Below are positions 34,419 through 45,870 of a stretch of 64,000 nt of DNA, one piece after another. How positions within the stretch are numbered: position 1 is the stretch's first letter; every line of letters starts with the position of its first letter. The notes under the pieces are model-generated. The model saw only the letters and a list, made by a program, of their open reading frames with translations. It did not search any database and had not been told where the DNA came from. Origin of the DNA: Diadophis punctatus similis (lineage: Eukaryota; Chordata; Lepidosauria; Squamata; Dipsadidae); NCBI GenBank assembly GCA_023053685.1, contig JALIGW010000001.1:223842434-223906433 (forward strand), given 5' to 3'. The position numbers were made by a program, and so were the translations under genes.

Positions 34419-34924
34419 AGTAGGGGCTACAATCAATTATGCCCCAAAACCAGGCCTGACAAAGTCTGGACAATGTTACAAGGCAAGCCAAGTAAACACG
34501 TATCTCAATATCCATTAGTTCTGCAGAAAGGAACTGCCCTGTCAGCCCTAATTAATATATGTATCCTTTCTAGATATGCTGACCATGAGAAAGAGTTTTG
34601 CTATGTCTACAGTATTATGTGAACCGTTGTATTGTTCCTCAAAAACAAATGTCAAGGATAAACCACAGTTGGGAAACATCTGTGCTAATATGTCTTATAT
34701 GCTTAACTGTCTGTTCCCAGTTCCTTATATTATTTTAAGATAAGTTTGCCTCATTGTATACCATAAATGGGCATAGGAAATACATACGTAATCCAGGGTA
34801 TAAGAATCTGGTCCTGTCTAGTATTCAGGGTTCAGGCCTTTGCATTTGCTTTGAACCTGCGCATATCAATAAACCTTTCCTTCTGTACAAGTGCTTGCTT
34901 AGTGTCCTGATTCATTCTACAACA
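34416..34924 (+). repeat. 3' LTR of the provirus
   Basis: Same length as the 5' LTR (509 bp), with TATAAG at 34799-34804 and AATAAA at 34868-34873. It is followed by the GGAG duplication and the LINE sequence. Confidence 0.92.
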
Positions 34925-36830
34925 GGAGCGCCACCACTTTCTCAACAACCTTCCCCGCGAAGGGAAGGTTGGTGACTGGACGGAAGTTCTTTAAATCCGC
35001 CGGGTCCAGGGAAGGCTTCTTGAGGAGGGGTCTCACCACCGCAGCTTTTAAGGGCTGCGGGACGGACCCCTCACTCAAAGAAGCGTTGACCAACGCCTGG
35101 AGCCAGCCGCGTGACACCTCCCTGGTGGCCGAGACCAACCAGGAGGGGCACGGGTCCAATAAACAGGTGGCGGAGCTCATCGCTCCTATGGCCTTGTCTA
35201 CATCCTCAGGAGTCACCGGTTCAAACCTATCCCAGATAACCGGACTAAGACCTGCCCCAGTCATCTCGGCCTGTACTGCCCAATCGGAGTCCAGGTCTGT
35301 CCGAATCTGAATGACTTTATCCGCCAGAAACCGAGAAAATTCCTCAGCTCTACCCTGCAAGGGATCTCCGCCTTCCTCCTTAGCAAGAAGGGTGCGGGTC
35401 ACCCTAAACAGGGTGGCTGGGCGGGAGTCAGCGGACGCAATAAGAGTGGAAAAATGCGAACATTTTGCTGCCCGTATCGCCACTAAGTAAGACTTAATGA
35501 AAGTTCTTAAAAGTGTCCGGTCAGATTCAGCTTTACTAGATCTCCATCGTCGCTCTAGGCGTCTCTTGTGGCGTTTCATCTCCCGGAGTTCCTCGGTAAA
35601 CCAAGGAGCTCTCCTGGATCCACTTCCACAGAGAGGTCGCAAAGGCACAATCCGATCCAGAGCCCCCACTGCCGCCTGATTCCAGGCAGCGACCAGAGAC
35701 TCGGATGAACTGTGTACCAGGGATTCAGGTATTTCCCCAAGTTCCCTCTGGAATCCGTCAGGTTCCATTAGGCGCCTGGGGCGGAACCACTTAGTCGGTC
35801 CCGCCTCCTTGCGGTGGAGGAGTGGTGCCATAAAATCCAACCTCAGAAGGAAATGATCTGACCACGACAAGGGTACTGTGACTAAACCCCTCAGCCTCAG
35901 ATCATCTCTCCACTGCCCCGAGAGAAACACAAGGTCAAGCGTGTGACCACCCTCATGAGTCGGACCCTGAACTACTTGGGTCAGTTCCATGGTTGTCATG
36001 GAAGCCATGAACTCCTGGACTGCCCCCGAGGCTTCGCCGGGCGATGGCAGATTAAAGTCCCCCAGCACCATCAACCTGGGGAACTCAATCGCCAGCCCTG
36101 CAATCACCTCGAGCAGAACAGGCAGGGCTTTTGCAATGCAGCTAGGAGGCAGGTACGTTAGCAAAAGGCCCACCTGGACCCCTAAGTCCAACTTCAGAAG
36201 GAGCGTCTCACACCCAACAATCTCCGGGGCAGGGCTCCTTCGAGGACACAGATTCTGGCGAGCTATAATAGCTACTCCTCCACCCCTTCCCTGGGGTCGC
36301 GGCTGATGCTGAACCGAGAACCCGTCCAGGCATATCTCCGAAAGGGGCACCCCCCCTTCCTGACCCAGCCAGGTCTCGGTAATACATGCCAGGTCAGCCC
36401 CCTCTTCTAGGATTAGATCCCGGATCAGGGGAGCCTTGTTGGTAATCGACCTGGCGTTTAACAGCAGCAGCTTGAGCCCAGGGCCCTGACATCCCTGGTT
36501 ACCAGGCACTCGGGTTGAGCTAGGTGGAACCAAACCAGAGGGGCCAGAACAAGGAATCGCTTGTAAACAGTGAGTTCTCGTTCCCCGAGAGCGGCCTACC
36601 CCTCTGCTCCCGCCATACCTGCCTCTCCCCATTACGACCGTAATGCCCCTACTCCCTGTCCCCCCAGAGATCCCCTCCCCACCCCTGCTGGTCCCCCATT
36701 CTCCCGGCAGGCCATGCATGCCATTCATACTGAGCCTGGGGGTGGGCCAAAACCCCCCTCCGCTTCTGTTTCCACACTCAGCAGAGGGGGGCAAGGTCCA
36801 ACCACCCAGCTCACTCATATGCTCACACAA
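34925..36830 (-). pseudogene. LINE copy 1 ORF2, N-terminal part: endonuclease and start of RT
   Basis: An open frame of about 635 codons carries the complete apurinic-type endonuclease: LLLLNARSITNK, ITETWLG, GGGVAIIAR, VLGDFNLP, HTLDLVFLSG and LSWSDHFLLRLD, which supplies the catalytic N, E, D and H positions in order. A linker with WFTEELREMKRHKRRLERRW follows, then the first RT block (LKNFRPVTNLPFAGKVVEKVV). The frame is then cut by the retroviral LTR. The remainder of the RT is at 25152-23891. The upstream Gly/Pro-rich part may include translated 5' UTR, so the true start is uncertain. Confidence 0.9.
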
Positions 36831-37330
36831 TCAAACCACAGACAGTCATTCATACCATCCATCCACCAACACGCTCACAGATACTCTCCCCCGGGGGCGA
36901 GGTGAATAAAGTGCAGTAAAGAGAAGGGAGCGTAATAGGGGGTCCAGATGGTATCTATAGCGTCTTCAATTAAAATTTGTCAGGGAAATAGCGTAATTAA
37001 AAGGGGGGTAGGTAGGTCACAGATATAAATAGCAACATAAGTAGCAAAATTCCAGGGCCCTCTCCCTCCGGGGTTTAATAATAAACTACCAGAGGGGGGG
37101 CTCCCCCTCAGATAAGGAAAACACAGGGAAAGGGTGCTGGTCACTGCAATAATCCAAACAATAAGCCTAAACATCGATGCGGCCTCAGTCCTAAGTACAG
37201 TCGCTTCAGTAATGGTGGTCCGCATAACCCCGTTGCCACAAATAAAATATCCGTAGCCCAAGAGAGGTGGTTGCAATGGTAGGGGTACGTGGCGACAATA
37301 GTGGTGGCAGGGATCCATAAAATCCGTAGA
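36831..37330 (-). other. 5' UTR region of LINE copy 1
   Basis: Non-coding sequence upstream of ORF2. The part nearest the ORF (36600-36800) aligns with copy 2 at 42280-42480, which shares the CAGGCCATGCAT and ACACTCAGCAGAGGGGG blocks. Further out the two copies are hard to align by eye. Confidence 0.5.
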
Positions 37331-37399
37331 TCTCCCTCCACCTCGATGGAGTCAATAAATTCCTGTGTTCCTTCTATGATGTTAAGAGCGATAATATCT

Positions 37400-37605
37400 C
37401 AGCTGGAAGTTATTTCTAAGCTTCCACTACTTTTTCTGTGAAGTAATATTTTCTAAATTTACTTTTGAACTTCCCTCCTGTCAGGTTGAGGTGATGCCAT
37501 GCTCTTGATTTTTGCTTAATATTGAAAATGCTGCCTTCCAGAATCTCATTCACACCCTTAATATATTTAAAGGTTGTACATGACTCCTCTAAAAACATTT
37601 TCTAA
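37400..37605 (-). repeat. CR1 3' region fragment
   Basis: On the minus strand it contains AGGAGTCATGTACAACCTTT, CTGGAAGGCAGCATTTTC and CACCTCAACCTGACAGGAGGG blocks, typical of the end of CR1 ORF2 and its 3' UTR from memory. The open frame here is short and damaged. Confidence 0.5.
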
Positions 37606-38250
37606 CTGAGGGAAGCAAAATGCCTATTTCATACTGGAAGTTTCCTTCTTTTATTTATTTTATTTTGGATTGCTCCAGTGAGCTAAAGGAAGCTGATCAT
37701 TTAAGTAAATTTAAAATGTACTTTAGTGTTATGTAAACTGGGGACAATTTGGAGAAAAATATTTAAAAATAGTACGTAAATTTATATATTTCATCAGGAT
37801 TAAAACATAGGTCTTAATACAAGTAGTAGCTCAAGTTTTTATATGCTTCAGTAAGTTCTGACAAGTGCTGGATTTCTGTTCTCCTATAAACCAATATATA
37901 TCTAATGTTTTTAATTCCTTTTTGAATAATTTTTGAAGATGTATTGATTGTCTTCCCTTAATCAAGTTTGAAAAAGTCATTGTGTATGTTTCACAGTGTA
38001 GAAAGCTTTTGTGATTTATTGTCCACCTTTTCAATAACTTGATCAGATACCAACTTTCATTTTTGAGGCTTGGCATTTTTCAGATGAATGGAGAGAAAAT
38101 CGCAATGTAGAGTCTTTTAAGTGGTCCTTGAATCAGATTGTGGTTTCTCAAAGGAAGCCTTGCAGATTTTCTTCTTAGATCTATTCTCAACACAGGCCTA
38201 TTTACTCATCTAAAATACTTTAGGGATCAAGGAAGAAAACATCCTTGCAA
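37606..38250. other. No feature recognised
   Basis: AT-rich sequence without recognised repeats or coding potential. Confidence 0.4.
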
Positions 38251-38261
38251 TTGCAATGGAG

Positions 38262-39138
38262 CAGGGGTGTCAAATTCGATTTCATTGAGGGCCACATCAG
38301 GGTTGTGTTTGACCTCGGGGGTGGGGAGGTGGGCATGGCTGGAGGGCATGGCCTGCTCAACATCACTTGTGTCAGGGGAAGCTTTGGTGGCCTGGCCGGG
38401 GTGGGGAATCCATCGTCTCCAGAGGAGGAAAGTGAGATCAGGGAAAGTGCCAAACCCTTCTCCTCCAGTGGAGCCTTGCTGTCTGCTGGTGGCCAAGTGC
38501 TAAGGCAGGACTTCCCTCCCTCCCTCTTCCTTCCTTCCTTCCTTCCTTCCTTCCTTCCTTCCTTCCTTCCTTCCTTCCTTCCTTCCTTCCTTCCCTTCTT
38601 TTCCCTTCCCTCTTCATTCTCCTTTCTTCTTCCTTTCCCTTTCCTTCTTTTTCCTTCCTTGCTCTCTTCCCATCTTTTCTTTTTTTTCTTTGTCCTTCCT
38701 CTTTCCCTTTCTCCTTTCCTCCCTTCTTGGATTCTCAAATGCAAATAGGGAAACATTTCTCCTTTTGTTTTGTTTTGCTTTTAGTTTGTTTTGCTAGCCC
38801 TCTGCCAGCGAAAATGGAGCATGGGGGCTGTACAAGCCCCCTTGGGCCCCATTTTTGGTCTGGACAGCCTCCTGAAGCCCTCTGCCAGCAAAAATGGAGC
38901 CCAGGGAGATGTGTGTTCCCCAGGGCTCCATTTTCACTGGCACAGGGCTGCAAGAAGCCATCCAGGCGGAAAACATGGCCGGGGGTGGTGGTGGAATGCA
39001 CGTTCCCCCCATGCTTCATTTTTGCTGGCAGAGGCCCCATGGGCCGGTCCTTTGCTGTATCCACGGCTGGCCCGCAGGCCAGAATTAAGCACCCGGCAGG
39101 CTGGATCCAGCCCGTGGGCCTTGAGTTTGACACTCCTG
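38262..39138. mobile_element. hAT-like non-autonomous element, GTGTCAAA family, 877 bp
   Basis: Ends are CAGGGGTGTCAAATTCG and CCTTGAGTTTGACACTCCTG, an imperfect inverted repeat. The flanks CAATGGAG (38254-38261) and CAGTGGAG (39139-39146) match at 7 of 8. The interior has a (CCTT)n tract (38516-38594) and several diverged copies of a 60-70-bp GCCAGCAAAAATGGAGCCC unit (38806, 38880, 39010). Confidence 0.75.
38516..38735. repeat. (CCTT)n and pyrimidine-rich tract
   Basis: About 80 bp of CCTT units followed by mixed C/T runs. Open frames on both strands here are artefacts. Confidence 0.95.
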
Positions 39139-39186
39139 CAGTGGAGGTTTTTTCTCCATGGTTCAAGACTACACATTTTTCATTCA

Positions 39187-42100
39187 CCCTGTAATAATTT
39201 AATTTTAATTTAATTTCATTTAATTTAATAGATTTGTATGCCGCCCAACTTCCCAGGGACTCTGGGCGGCTCACAGCATATCAAATACAAAATCTACAAG
39301 ACAATTTAAAAACAATTTAAAAACCCCTTAAAAAAACATATACATACTACTTTCATTGGGCCGCAACTTATCCCTGGTATTCTCAAGCTCAACGGTCCCA
39401 CGCCTGATGGAAGAGCCAGGTCTTCCCTGCCTTATGGAAGACCAGTAGGGTGGAGGCAGTCCGGATCTCTGGGGGTAGTTGGTTCCAGAGGGCCGGAGCT
39501 GCCACAGAGAAGGCTCTCCCCCGTGGACCCGCCAGCCGACATTGTTTGGCTGACGGGACCTGGAGGAGACCAACTCTGTAGGCTCTCACTGGTCGAAGGG
39601 AGCTATGCGGTAGAAGGCAGTCTTGGAGGTATCCTGGTCCTAAGCCATGTAGGGCTTTAAAGGTAATAACCAACACATTGAATTGTGGCCGGAGACCAAT
39701 AGGAAGCCAGTGCAGCTCGCGAAGAATAGGTGTAATATGGGTGTATCTAGGTATACCCTTACTGGCTCGTGCGGCTGCATTCTGGACTAACTGTAGTCTC
39801 CGAACACTCTTCAAGGGTAGAGCGTGTTGCAGTAGAGCGTGTTGCAGTAATCTAACCGTGAGGTGACAAGGGCAAGATTGACTGTGAGGAGCGCATCCCG
39901 ATCCAAGTAGGGCCGCAATTGGTGCACTAAACGGACTTGTGCAAAGGTCTCCCTAGCCACAGCTGTTGCTTTAATTTCAGCTGCGGACCTAGGAGGACAC
40001 CCAAATTACGAACTCCCTCTGAGGGGGACAATTTCTCCCCCCCAAGAATCAAGGATGGACAGTTGACATCGTCCTTGGGCGGTAATACCCACAGCCATTC
40101 GGTCTTGTCTGGGTTAAGTCTGAGCCTGTTGACTCCCATCCAGATCCACACAGCTTCCAGACAACGGCCCATCACGTCCACTGCTTCACTGAATTGACGC
40201 GGGGTGGAGATGTATAACTGGGTATCATCTGCATATTGTTGATACCTCACCCCGAATCAGCGGATAACCTCACCCAGTGGTTTCATGTAGATATTGAAAA
40301 GGAGGGGAGAGAGAACCAAGCCCTGAGGCACCCCGCAAATGTGGGGCCTAGAGGTCGATCTCTGTCCCCCTACTAACATCAACTGGCACCAACCGGAGAG
40401 ATAGGAGAACCACCGTAAAACGGTGTCTCCCACTCCCAACTCTCTCAGTCGTCCCAGAAGGATACCATGGTCAATGGTATCGAAAGCCGCTGAGAGGTCA
40501 AGAAGCACCAAGATTGAGGAAAATCCCCTATCACGGGCTCGCCAGAGGTCATCCATCAGTGTGATCAAAGCAGTTTCTGTGCTGTAGCCGGGTCTGAAGC
40601 CAGATTGAAAAGGGTCTAGATAATCGATTTCATCCAATAACCGTAGGAGTTGGAGGGCCACCACTTTCTCAACAACCTTTCCTACAAAAGGTAGGTTGGA
40701 GACAGGATGGAAGTTTTTTAAATCAGCTGGATCCAAAGACGGCTTCTTGAGGAGGGGTCGAACCACCGCCTCCTTTCAAGGTTGCGGGAAGGACCCCTCA
40801 CTCAAAGATGCAATGACTAACGCCTGGAACCAGCCTCGTGACACCTCCCTGGTGGCCGAAACCAACCAGGAGGGGCACGGGTCCAGTAAACAAGTGGAGG
40901 AACTCATCGCTCCTATTGCCTTGTCCACGTCCTCAGGAGTCACAGATTCAAACTCATCCCATACAACTGGACTAAGACCTGCCCCTGGCGTCTCGGTCAT
41001 AACTGCCCAATCAGAGTCCAGGTCCTTCCGAATCTGAGCGTCTTTATCCGACAGAAACTGAACAAATTCCTCAGCTCTGCCCTGCAGCGATTCCTCCGCT
41101 CCCCCTACCTTGAGGAGGGAGCGGGTCACCCTGAAGAGGGCGGCTAGGCGTGAATCTGCGGATGCAATAAGTGCGAAAAAATGCAAACATTTTGCCGCCC
41201 GTATCGCCACTAAATAAGTCCTAATAAAGGCTCTTAGAAGTGTTCGATCAGATTCAGACTTACTGGATATCCAGCATCGCTCTAGACGTCGCTTGTGGCG
41301 TTTCATCTCCCGGAGCTCCTCAGTAAACCAAGGAGCTTTCCTGGATCCACTGCCACGGAGAGGTCGCAAAGGCGCAATCAGATCCAGTGCCTCAGATGCC
41401 GCCCTATTCCAGGCAGCTACTAGGGCATCGGATGGACTGTGGACAAGAGATTCAGGTATCTCCCCAAGCTCCCTCTGAAACCCGGGCGGGTCCATTAGGA
41501 GTCTGGGGCAGAACCATTTAATAGGTTCCGCCTCCCTGCAATGGAGGAGTGGTGCCTTAAAGTCTAACCTCAATAGGAAATGATCTGACCACGACAAGGG
41601 AGAAGTGACTATACCCCTTAATTTCAGATCATCATTCCACTGCCCCGAGAGAAATACTAAGTCGAGTGTGTGACCCCCCCCCCTTATGAGTCGGACCCTG
41701 AACTCTTTTGTCAGATCCATGGTTGTCATGGAAGCCATGAATTCCTGAGCTGCATCGGAGGGGTCGCCAAGCGATGGCAGATTGAAGTCCCCCAGGACCA
41801 TAAGCCTGGGGAACTTCATCGCCAGCCCGGCCACCACCTCCAGCAGCACAGGCAGGGCTGTAGTGACGTAACTGGGAGGCAGGTACGTCAATAACAAGCC
41901 CAGCTGAACCCCTGAGTCCAACTTCAAAAGGAGGGACTCACACCCAACAATCTCTGGAGAAGGGATCCTGCGAGGAAGAAGACTCTGCCGTGCTATAACT
42001 GCCACTCCTCCACCCCTTCCCTGAGGTTGCGGCTAGTGTAATACCTGAAATACATGCCAGGTCGGCTCTCTCTTCTAGGATTAAATCCCGAACGAGAAGA

Positions 42101-43310
42101 GCTTTGTTGACAACAGACCTGGCATTCAGTAACAGCAGCCTGAGCTCAGGGCCCTGACATCTCAAGTCACCAGGACCTCGTGTTGAGCTAGATGAACCAT
42201 AATCAGAGGGGCCGGAACAAATAATTGCTTGGAGACAGCGAGTTCTCGTTTCCAGAGAGCAGCCTACCCCTCGGCTCCCGCCATATCTACCTCTCCCAAT
42301 TATGACATTTATGCTCCGGCTCCTCAACACCTCGGAGATCCACCCCCCCCCCGACTGGCCTTCCTCTCCCTATACAGGCCATGCATCCCATTCATATCGA
42401 GCTGGGGGTCGTGGCCGAGCCCCCATCTGCTTCTGTTAATACACTCAGCAGAGGGGGCCCAGCCCATTGTCCCCGACTCACTCATTCTACTGACTCAGTC
42501 TTTTCAATCTATTCATTCAACTTAAACCATCCATATTCTCATATACACCCCCAAGCACCCCCCTTCCAGGTAGCATATAATATAAAGCAAATAATAATAT
42601 AACGCAAACAAAAGTCCATGCAGGGATATCTAGGAAAGACATGTGTCCATTGTTCGCCATCGTCACCATGGTCCCGGTCCCATAGTCCTCCATGATACAA
42701 CGTCCAATCTCGGGGATCGGGAAAAGGCTCATTGATATGAGCATCAATAATAAGACCCCCAGCGAAGAAATGATAGTTGTATCGAATGGGCTGCATTCCA
42801 GTCAGAATTTCTCTGTTTCTGTCCACAATAAAGTCTAGCACCAGCACAAATTACAGGCCAGAAACTACTAACTCAATTAGTCTGTTTCTTCTTGCCATTA
42901 ATCATAGTCACACAGATAGTATTAGCCGGCATGGCCCAGTCAGCAGAGAAGGATGTACAAAGGGCCCCATCCACCTTGGTTGCACTCGATCCCGTAATGG
43001 CGGCATTACTCAAAAAATGCCAGATAGTGGAAGAAGACAGGCCACACACGGGGTCAGGGGGATCGTTTATATCACAGTTATAATAACCCCGGGGGAAGAG
43101 AAGAAAAGACTGTAGAGAGGCCGGCTGACATGGAGGGGAGGGAGTTGATGATAATAATAATAAGGCCAGTTGAAAACGTAATAAGTGATAAGGCCAGTTA
43201 AAGAAATGGCGTTCCAAACAACTGGGAGTCAAACGATAAATCAGCGACCACATAAAACGGGACACCCCTGAAGGAACCAACAAACATTCATTTCAACCTC
43301 ACCATCCTCC
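39187..43310 (-). mobile_element. L2/CR1-type LINE (copy 2), decayed
   Basis: Same family and orientation as copy 1. The 3' end at 39187 has a TTTAAT-type tail and the GCCGCCC...GGGCGGC hairpin. The coding part runs to about 42330. Upstream sequence to about 43310 is probably its 5' UTR. It lacks about 85 bp near 42030 relative to copy 1, and it has no retroviral insert, so it shows what the provirus integration site in copy 1 looked like. Confidence 0.8.
39389..42330 (-). pseudogene. LINE copy 2 ORF2 remnant: endonuclease and reverse transcriptase
   Basis: The frames follow copy 1 but are broken at several places. The endonuclease part (42330-40776) keeps LLLLNARSVVNK, VLGDFNLPS, HTLDLVFLSG and LSWSDHFLLRLD. 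The RT part (40766-40257, 40250-39927, 39814-39389) keeps LLDLSAAFDTIDHGIL, GVPQGLVLSPLLFN, YQQYADDTQLY (complement of 40223-40234) and LHWLPIGLRPQFN. A 14-bp repeat (GTAGAGCGTGTTGCA) near 39820-39848 is one cause of frame loss. Inactive. Confidence 0.9.
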
Positions 43311-43420
43311 AGATGCCAATTTCTAATTCCTCAGGATGTTATATGTCCTCCGAAAATGTTGTTAACTTCCCTTCCTTGTTGTTCCGTGTCCCTTGTTATT
43401 ATGGTAGTTTGCAATTGTAG
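43311..43420. other. Transition between LINE copy 2 and the direct repeat
   Basis: No motif recognised. It may still be LINE 5' UTR. Confidence 0.3.
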
Positions 43421-43660
43421 TTATTTGCAATCTCACGGTGGAAACGAAGCAGTAATGGCGCTTCTGTTCGAAGTTTGGCATTTCACAGCTTCAGAACTTC
43501 GGAGCTTCAAAAATCCCAATCCTCCAAAAGTTGTGGGTGCTCCAATAGTTATTTGCAGTCTCACGGCGGAAACGAAGCAGAGATGGCGCCTCTGTTCGAA
43601 GTTCGGCATTTTGCAGCTTCAGCACTTCAGAGACCCCAATCTTTAAAAAAAGACGATTTC
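43421..43660. repeat. Direct repeat, two units of about 128 bp
   Basis: Unit 1 (43421-43548) and unit 2 (43549 to about 43660) share TTATTTGCARTCTCACGG, GGAAACGAAGCAG and TCTGTTCGAAGTT. They lie just upstream of LINE copy 2. Tandem monomers at a LINE 5' end often act as promoters, but their membership in the LINE is not proven. Confidence 0.6.
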
Positions 43661-43779
43661 CGTTCATCTCGTTGTTCCCTGGGTTCTCCTCGTTCCTCAG
43701 CACATGCAAAGATGATATGTTTCGGGCTAAATCCACCGAAATTTGGCCAAATTTCGGATTTTGGGAGAACAGAGCTGCT

Positions 43780-44060
43780 CTCCCCTCGCCCGCCCGTCGT
43801 GGCTCCACCCCGGAAGTGATTAATTAAGGAAGCCCCTCTAGAACCTTTATCCTCAGCTGCGGCAGCCCCAGCTCAGATTCCAGCGCCAGCGAGGAAGGAA
43901 GGAAGGAGGGACGCGAGGGAGGAGGAAGAAGCCGCAGTGACCGTGTCAGTGCCGTTTATGTGTCTATGTGAGGGAAGCTGCGGCGCGCGCTGCCTCTGCT
44001 CGCTGCTGTGCAGGTGCACTGCGCCCCTGCTGCCTTCTCCCTGCTGCGGTGCCGGGGCTG
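43780..44060. promoter_or_regulatory. CpG- and GC-rich segment, possible promoter
   Basis: This block is rich in CG dinucleotides and GGAAGG/GAGG boxes (GCGCGCGCTGCC, GGACGCGAGGGAGGAGG) and stands out against AT-rich flanks. It could be the 5' promoter end of a LINE, or a CpG island of a gene whose exons I do not see. No coding frame with a recognised domain starts here. Confidence 0.35.
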
Positions 44061-44287
44061 AGGCGAGGTGGGGAAGAATCTTGTTTATAATCTTGTAACA
44101 AAAAATAAGTCTCTAGTAATCGCTGCAGTCTCATCCACCCCATATTCCAGAGATGTTTCAATCCTATTAATTCCAATACAACAAAGATGATGGAATGGAT
44201 GGAATGAATCAAGGAGTTTCCCTTGTGCAAGATAACCAAAGGTGCCCACAATCTTAGAGTCTCCTCATGGAGAGCTGTTGTCTAGAG

Positions 44288-45346
44288 CAGTGGTCACCAA
44301 CCAGTGGTCCACATACCACTGGTGGCCCGCAAGAAAATTTTGGTGGTCCACAGAGAAATCTTTGCATTTTTCTCAATGAGCCCGGCCGAAGTTCCCGTGC
44401 GACTCGTGATTCAGTGCTTTAACTCCCAGGGACAGGCTGGGGTCCTTCAGGCAGTTAGCTTGGTGGCCTGTTAGTGGAGAGAAGCACCCGAGGTCAACCT
44501 TAGCTTTGCTGTCTATTGCAGATGCTAATTGGCCCCCTGCAAACTCTCGTCTCTCGAGGAGCCCGGCCGAAGTTTCCAGCGCCGCTTCAGCGAGCACTCC
44601 TCGAGAGACGAGAGTTTGCAGGGGGGCGATCTAGCATCTGCAATGGACACCAAAGCTAGGGTTGACTCCGGCTGCTTTTCTCAGCTGTAGTGCTTCCCGG
44701 ACGCGGTTCACAGCTCTGAGCCCCAAGCGGCAGGAGACAAGGAGCAGATCCTCATCCGGGTGCAGGAAAGGAAAGAAGGGAAGGGAATGGAAGGGAGGGG
44801 AGGAGAGGAAAGGGAGGGTAGGGAGGGGAGGGGAGGAAAAGAAAAGAAAAGAAAAGAAAGGAGGGGGGAGGGGAGGGACAGAAAGGAAAGAAGGAAAGGG
44901 GGGAAGGGGGGAAGGGAAGGGAGGAGAGGAGAGGGGAGGAAAGGAAAGAAGGAAAGGGAAGGGAAGGAAAGGGGGGAGGAGAGGGGAGCAGGGAGGAAAG
45001 GAAAGGGAAGGGAAGGGAGGGGGGAAGGGAGGGGAGGGACTAGAGTTACAGCTCTGGAATATGGAACTGATTTTCCCACCAACATCAGCAAGCCACCGTC
45101 AGTCTGCCCGTCTTCATTTTCCTTCACTCAGATTGACGAAGCTTCTTGAGAGAAGGAACACAAAAGAGGTTTCCAGGCTGTGTGCCTGGACCAGGCACTT
45201 TCTCTCGGGCCTCCCACACAGAGGCCTCCCAGAAGCAGACAGGTAGGCCTGAAAGGCAGCCGAGCTTCTTCCCCCCCACAGTGGCCCGCGGGATTTAAAA
45301 TTATGAATTTAGTGGTTCCTGGGGTCCAAAAGGTTGGACATCCCTG
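44288..45346. mobile_element. hAT-like element A (CAGTGGTCACCAACC family)
   Basis: The left end CAGTGGTCACCAACC (44288) is the inverted partner of the right end GGTTGGACATCCCTG (45332-45346), with a few mismatches. The 8-bp duplication is GTCTAGAG at 44280-44287. Its right copy now lies at 47141-47148, because element B was inserted exactly at the A/TSD border. The inside contains an inverted repeat around CTCGTCTCTCGAGGAG / CTCCTCGAGAGACGAG (44545 and 44596) and a long G/A tract. Confidence 0.7.
44760..45045. repeat. GGAAA-rich purine tract
   Basis: Nearly 290 bp of almost pure purine on the plus strand (GGGA, GGAAA and GAAAA runs). Confidence 0.95.
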
Positions 45347-45611
45347 GACTCAGTGGTGAAATCTAAAAACTGTCCCTACCGGTTCTGTGGGTGTGGCTTA
45401 TTTTGTGGGTGTGGCTTGAAGGTCAGGTGGGTGTGGCTTCAGGTGGGCGTGGCTTGGTGGTCAGGTGACTCGTTGGGCTTGCTTGGTGGTCATGTGACTG
45501 GGTGGGCGTGCTTGGTAGTCAGGTGACTGGGTGGGCATGGCCAACTTGTAAAATGTGGTGAAACTCACTTAACAACACTGCAACCAAAATTTTGGGCTCA
45601 ATTGTGGTCAT

Positions 45612-45870
45612 AAGTTTTCTTTCTTTCCTTCTTTCCCCTTCTTTCCTTTCCTTTTTTCTTTCTTTCTTTCTTCCTTTCTTTTTCTTTCTTTTCTTTCTTC
45701 TTTCTTCTTCCTTCCTTCTTTTCCTTTCCTTTCTTTTCCTTCCCCTCCTTTCCTTTCCATTCCCCTCCTTTCCTTTCCCCTCCCCTCCCTTTCCTTTCCT
45801 TCTTTCCTTTCCTTCTTTCTTTTTTTGTCTCTCTCTCCCTTCCTCTTTCTTTCTCTCTTTCTCTCGGCAG
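45612..45870. repeat. Pyrimidine-rich tract
   Basis: TTTC, CCTT and TTCC runs over about 250 bp. Frames here are artefacts. Confidence 0.95.

Larger units (their letters stand above)
25157..34924 (+). mobile_element. Endogenous retrovirus, gamma-like, complete provirus
   Basis: The 9768-bp provirus has 509-bp LTRs at both ends, gag, pro-pol and env. The 4-bp duplication GGAG (25153-25156 and 34925-34928) matches gammaretroviral integration. Gag and pol share a frame separated by one stop, a single CCHC knuckle sits in Gag, the integrase has a WKGPY block, and env has a CX6CC motif; all of these fit a gamma-like (class I) virus. Gag and pol are open. Env has one in-frame stop. It sits antisense in a LINE ORF2. 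Confidence 0.95.
23731..37330 (-). mobile_element. L2/CR1-type LINE (copy 1), split by the retrovirus
   Basis: The minus-strand LINE has its 3' end at 23731, with a (TTAAA)n tail and the GCCGCCCAGAGTCCC...GGGCGGC hairpin just inside. ORF2 runs from about 36830 down to 23891 but is split by the provirus at 25157-34924. The 5' UTR extends to about 37330; its outer limit is not sharp. Both coding halves are free of stops, so this LINE was probably young when the retrovirus landed. Confidence 0.85.
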
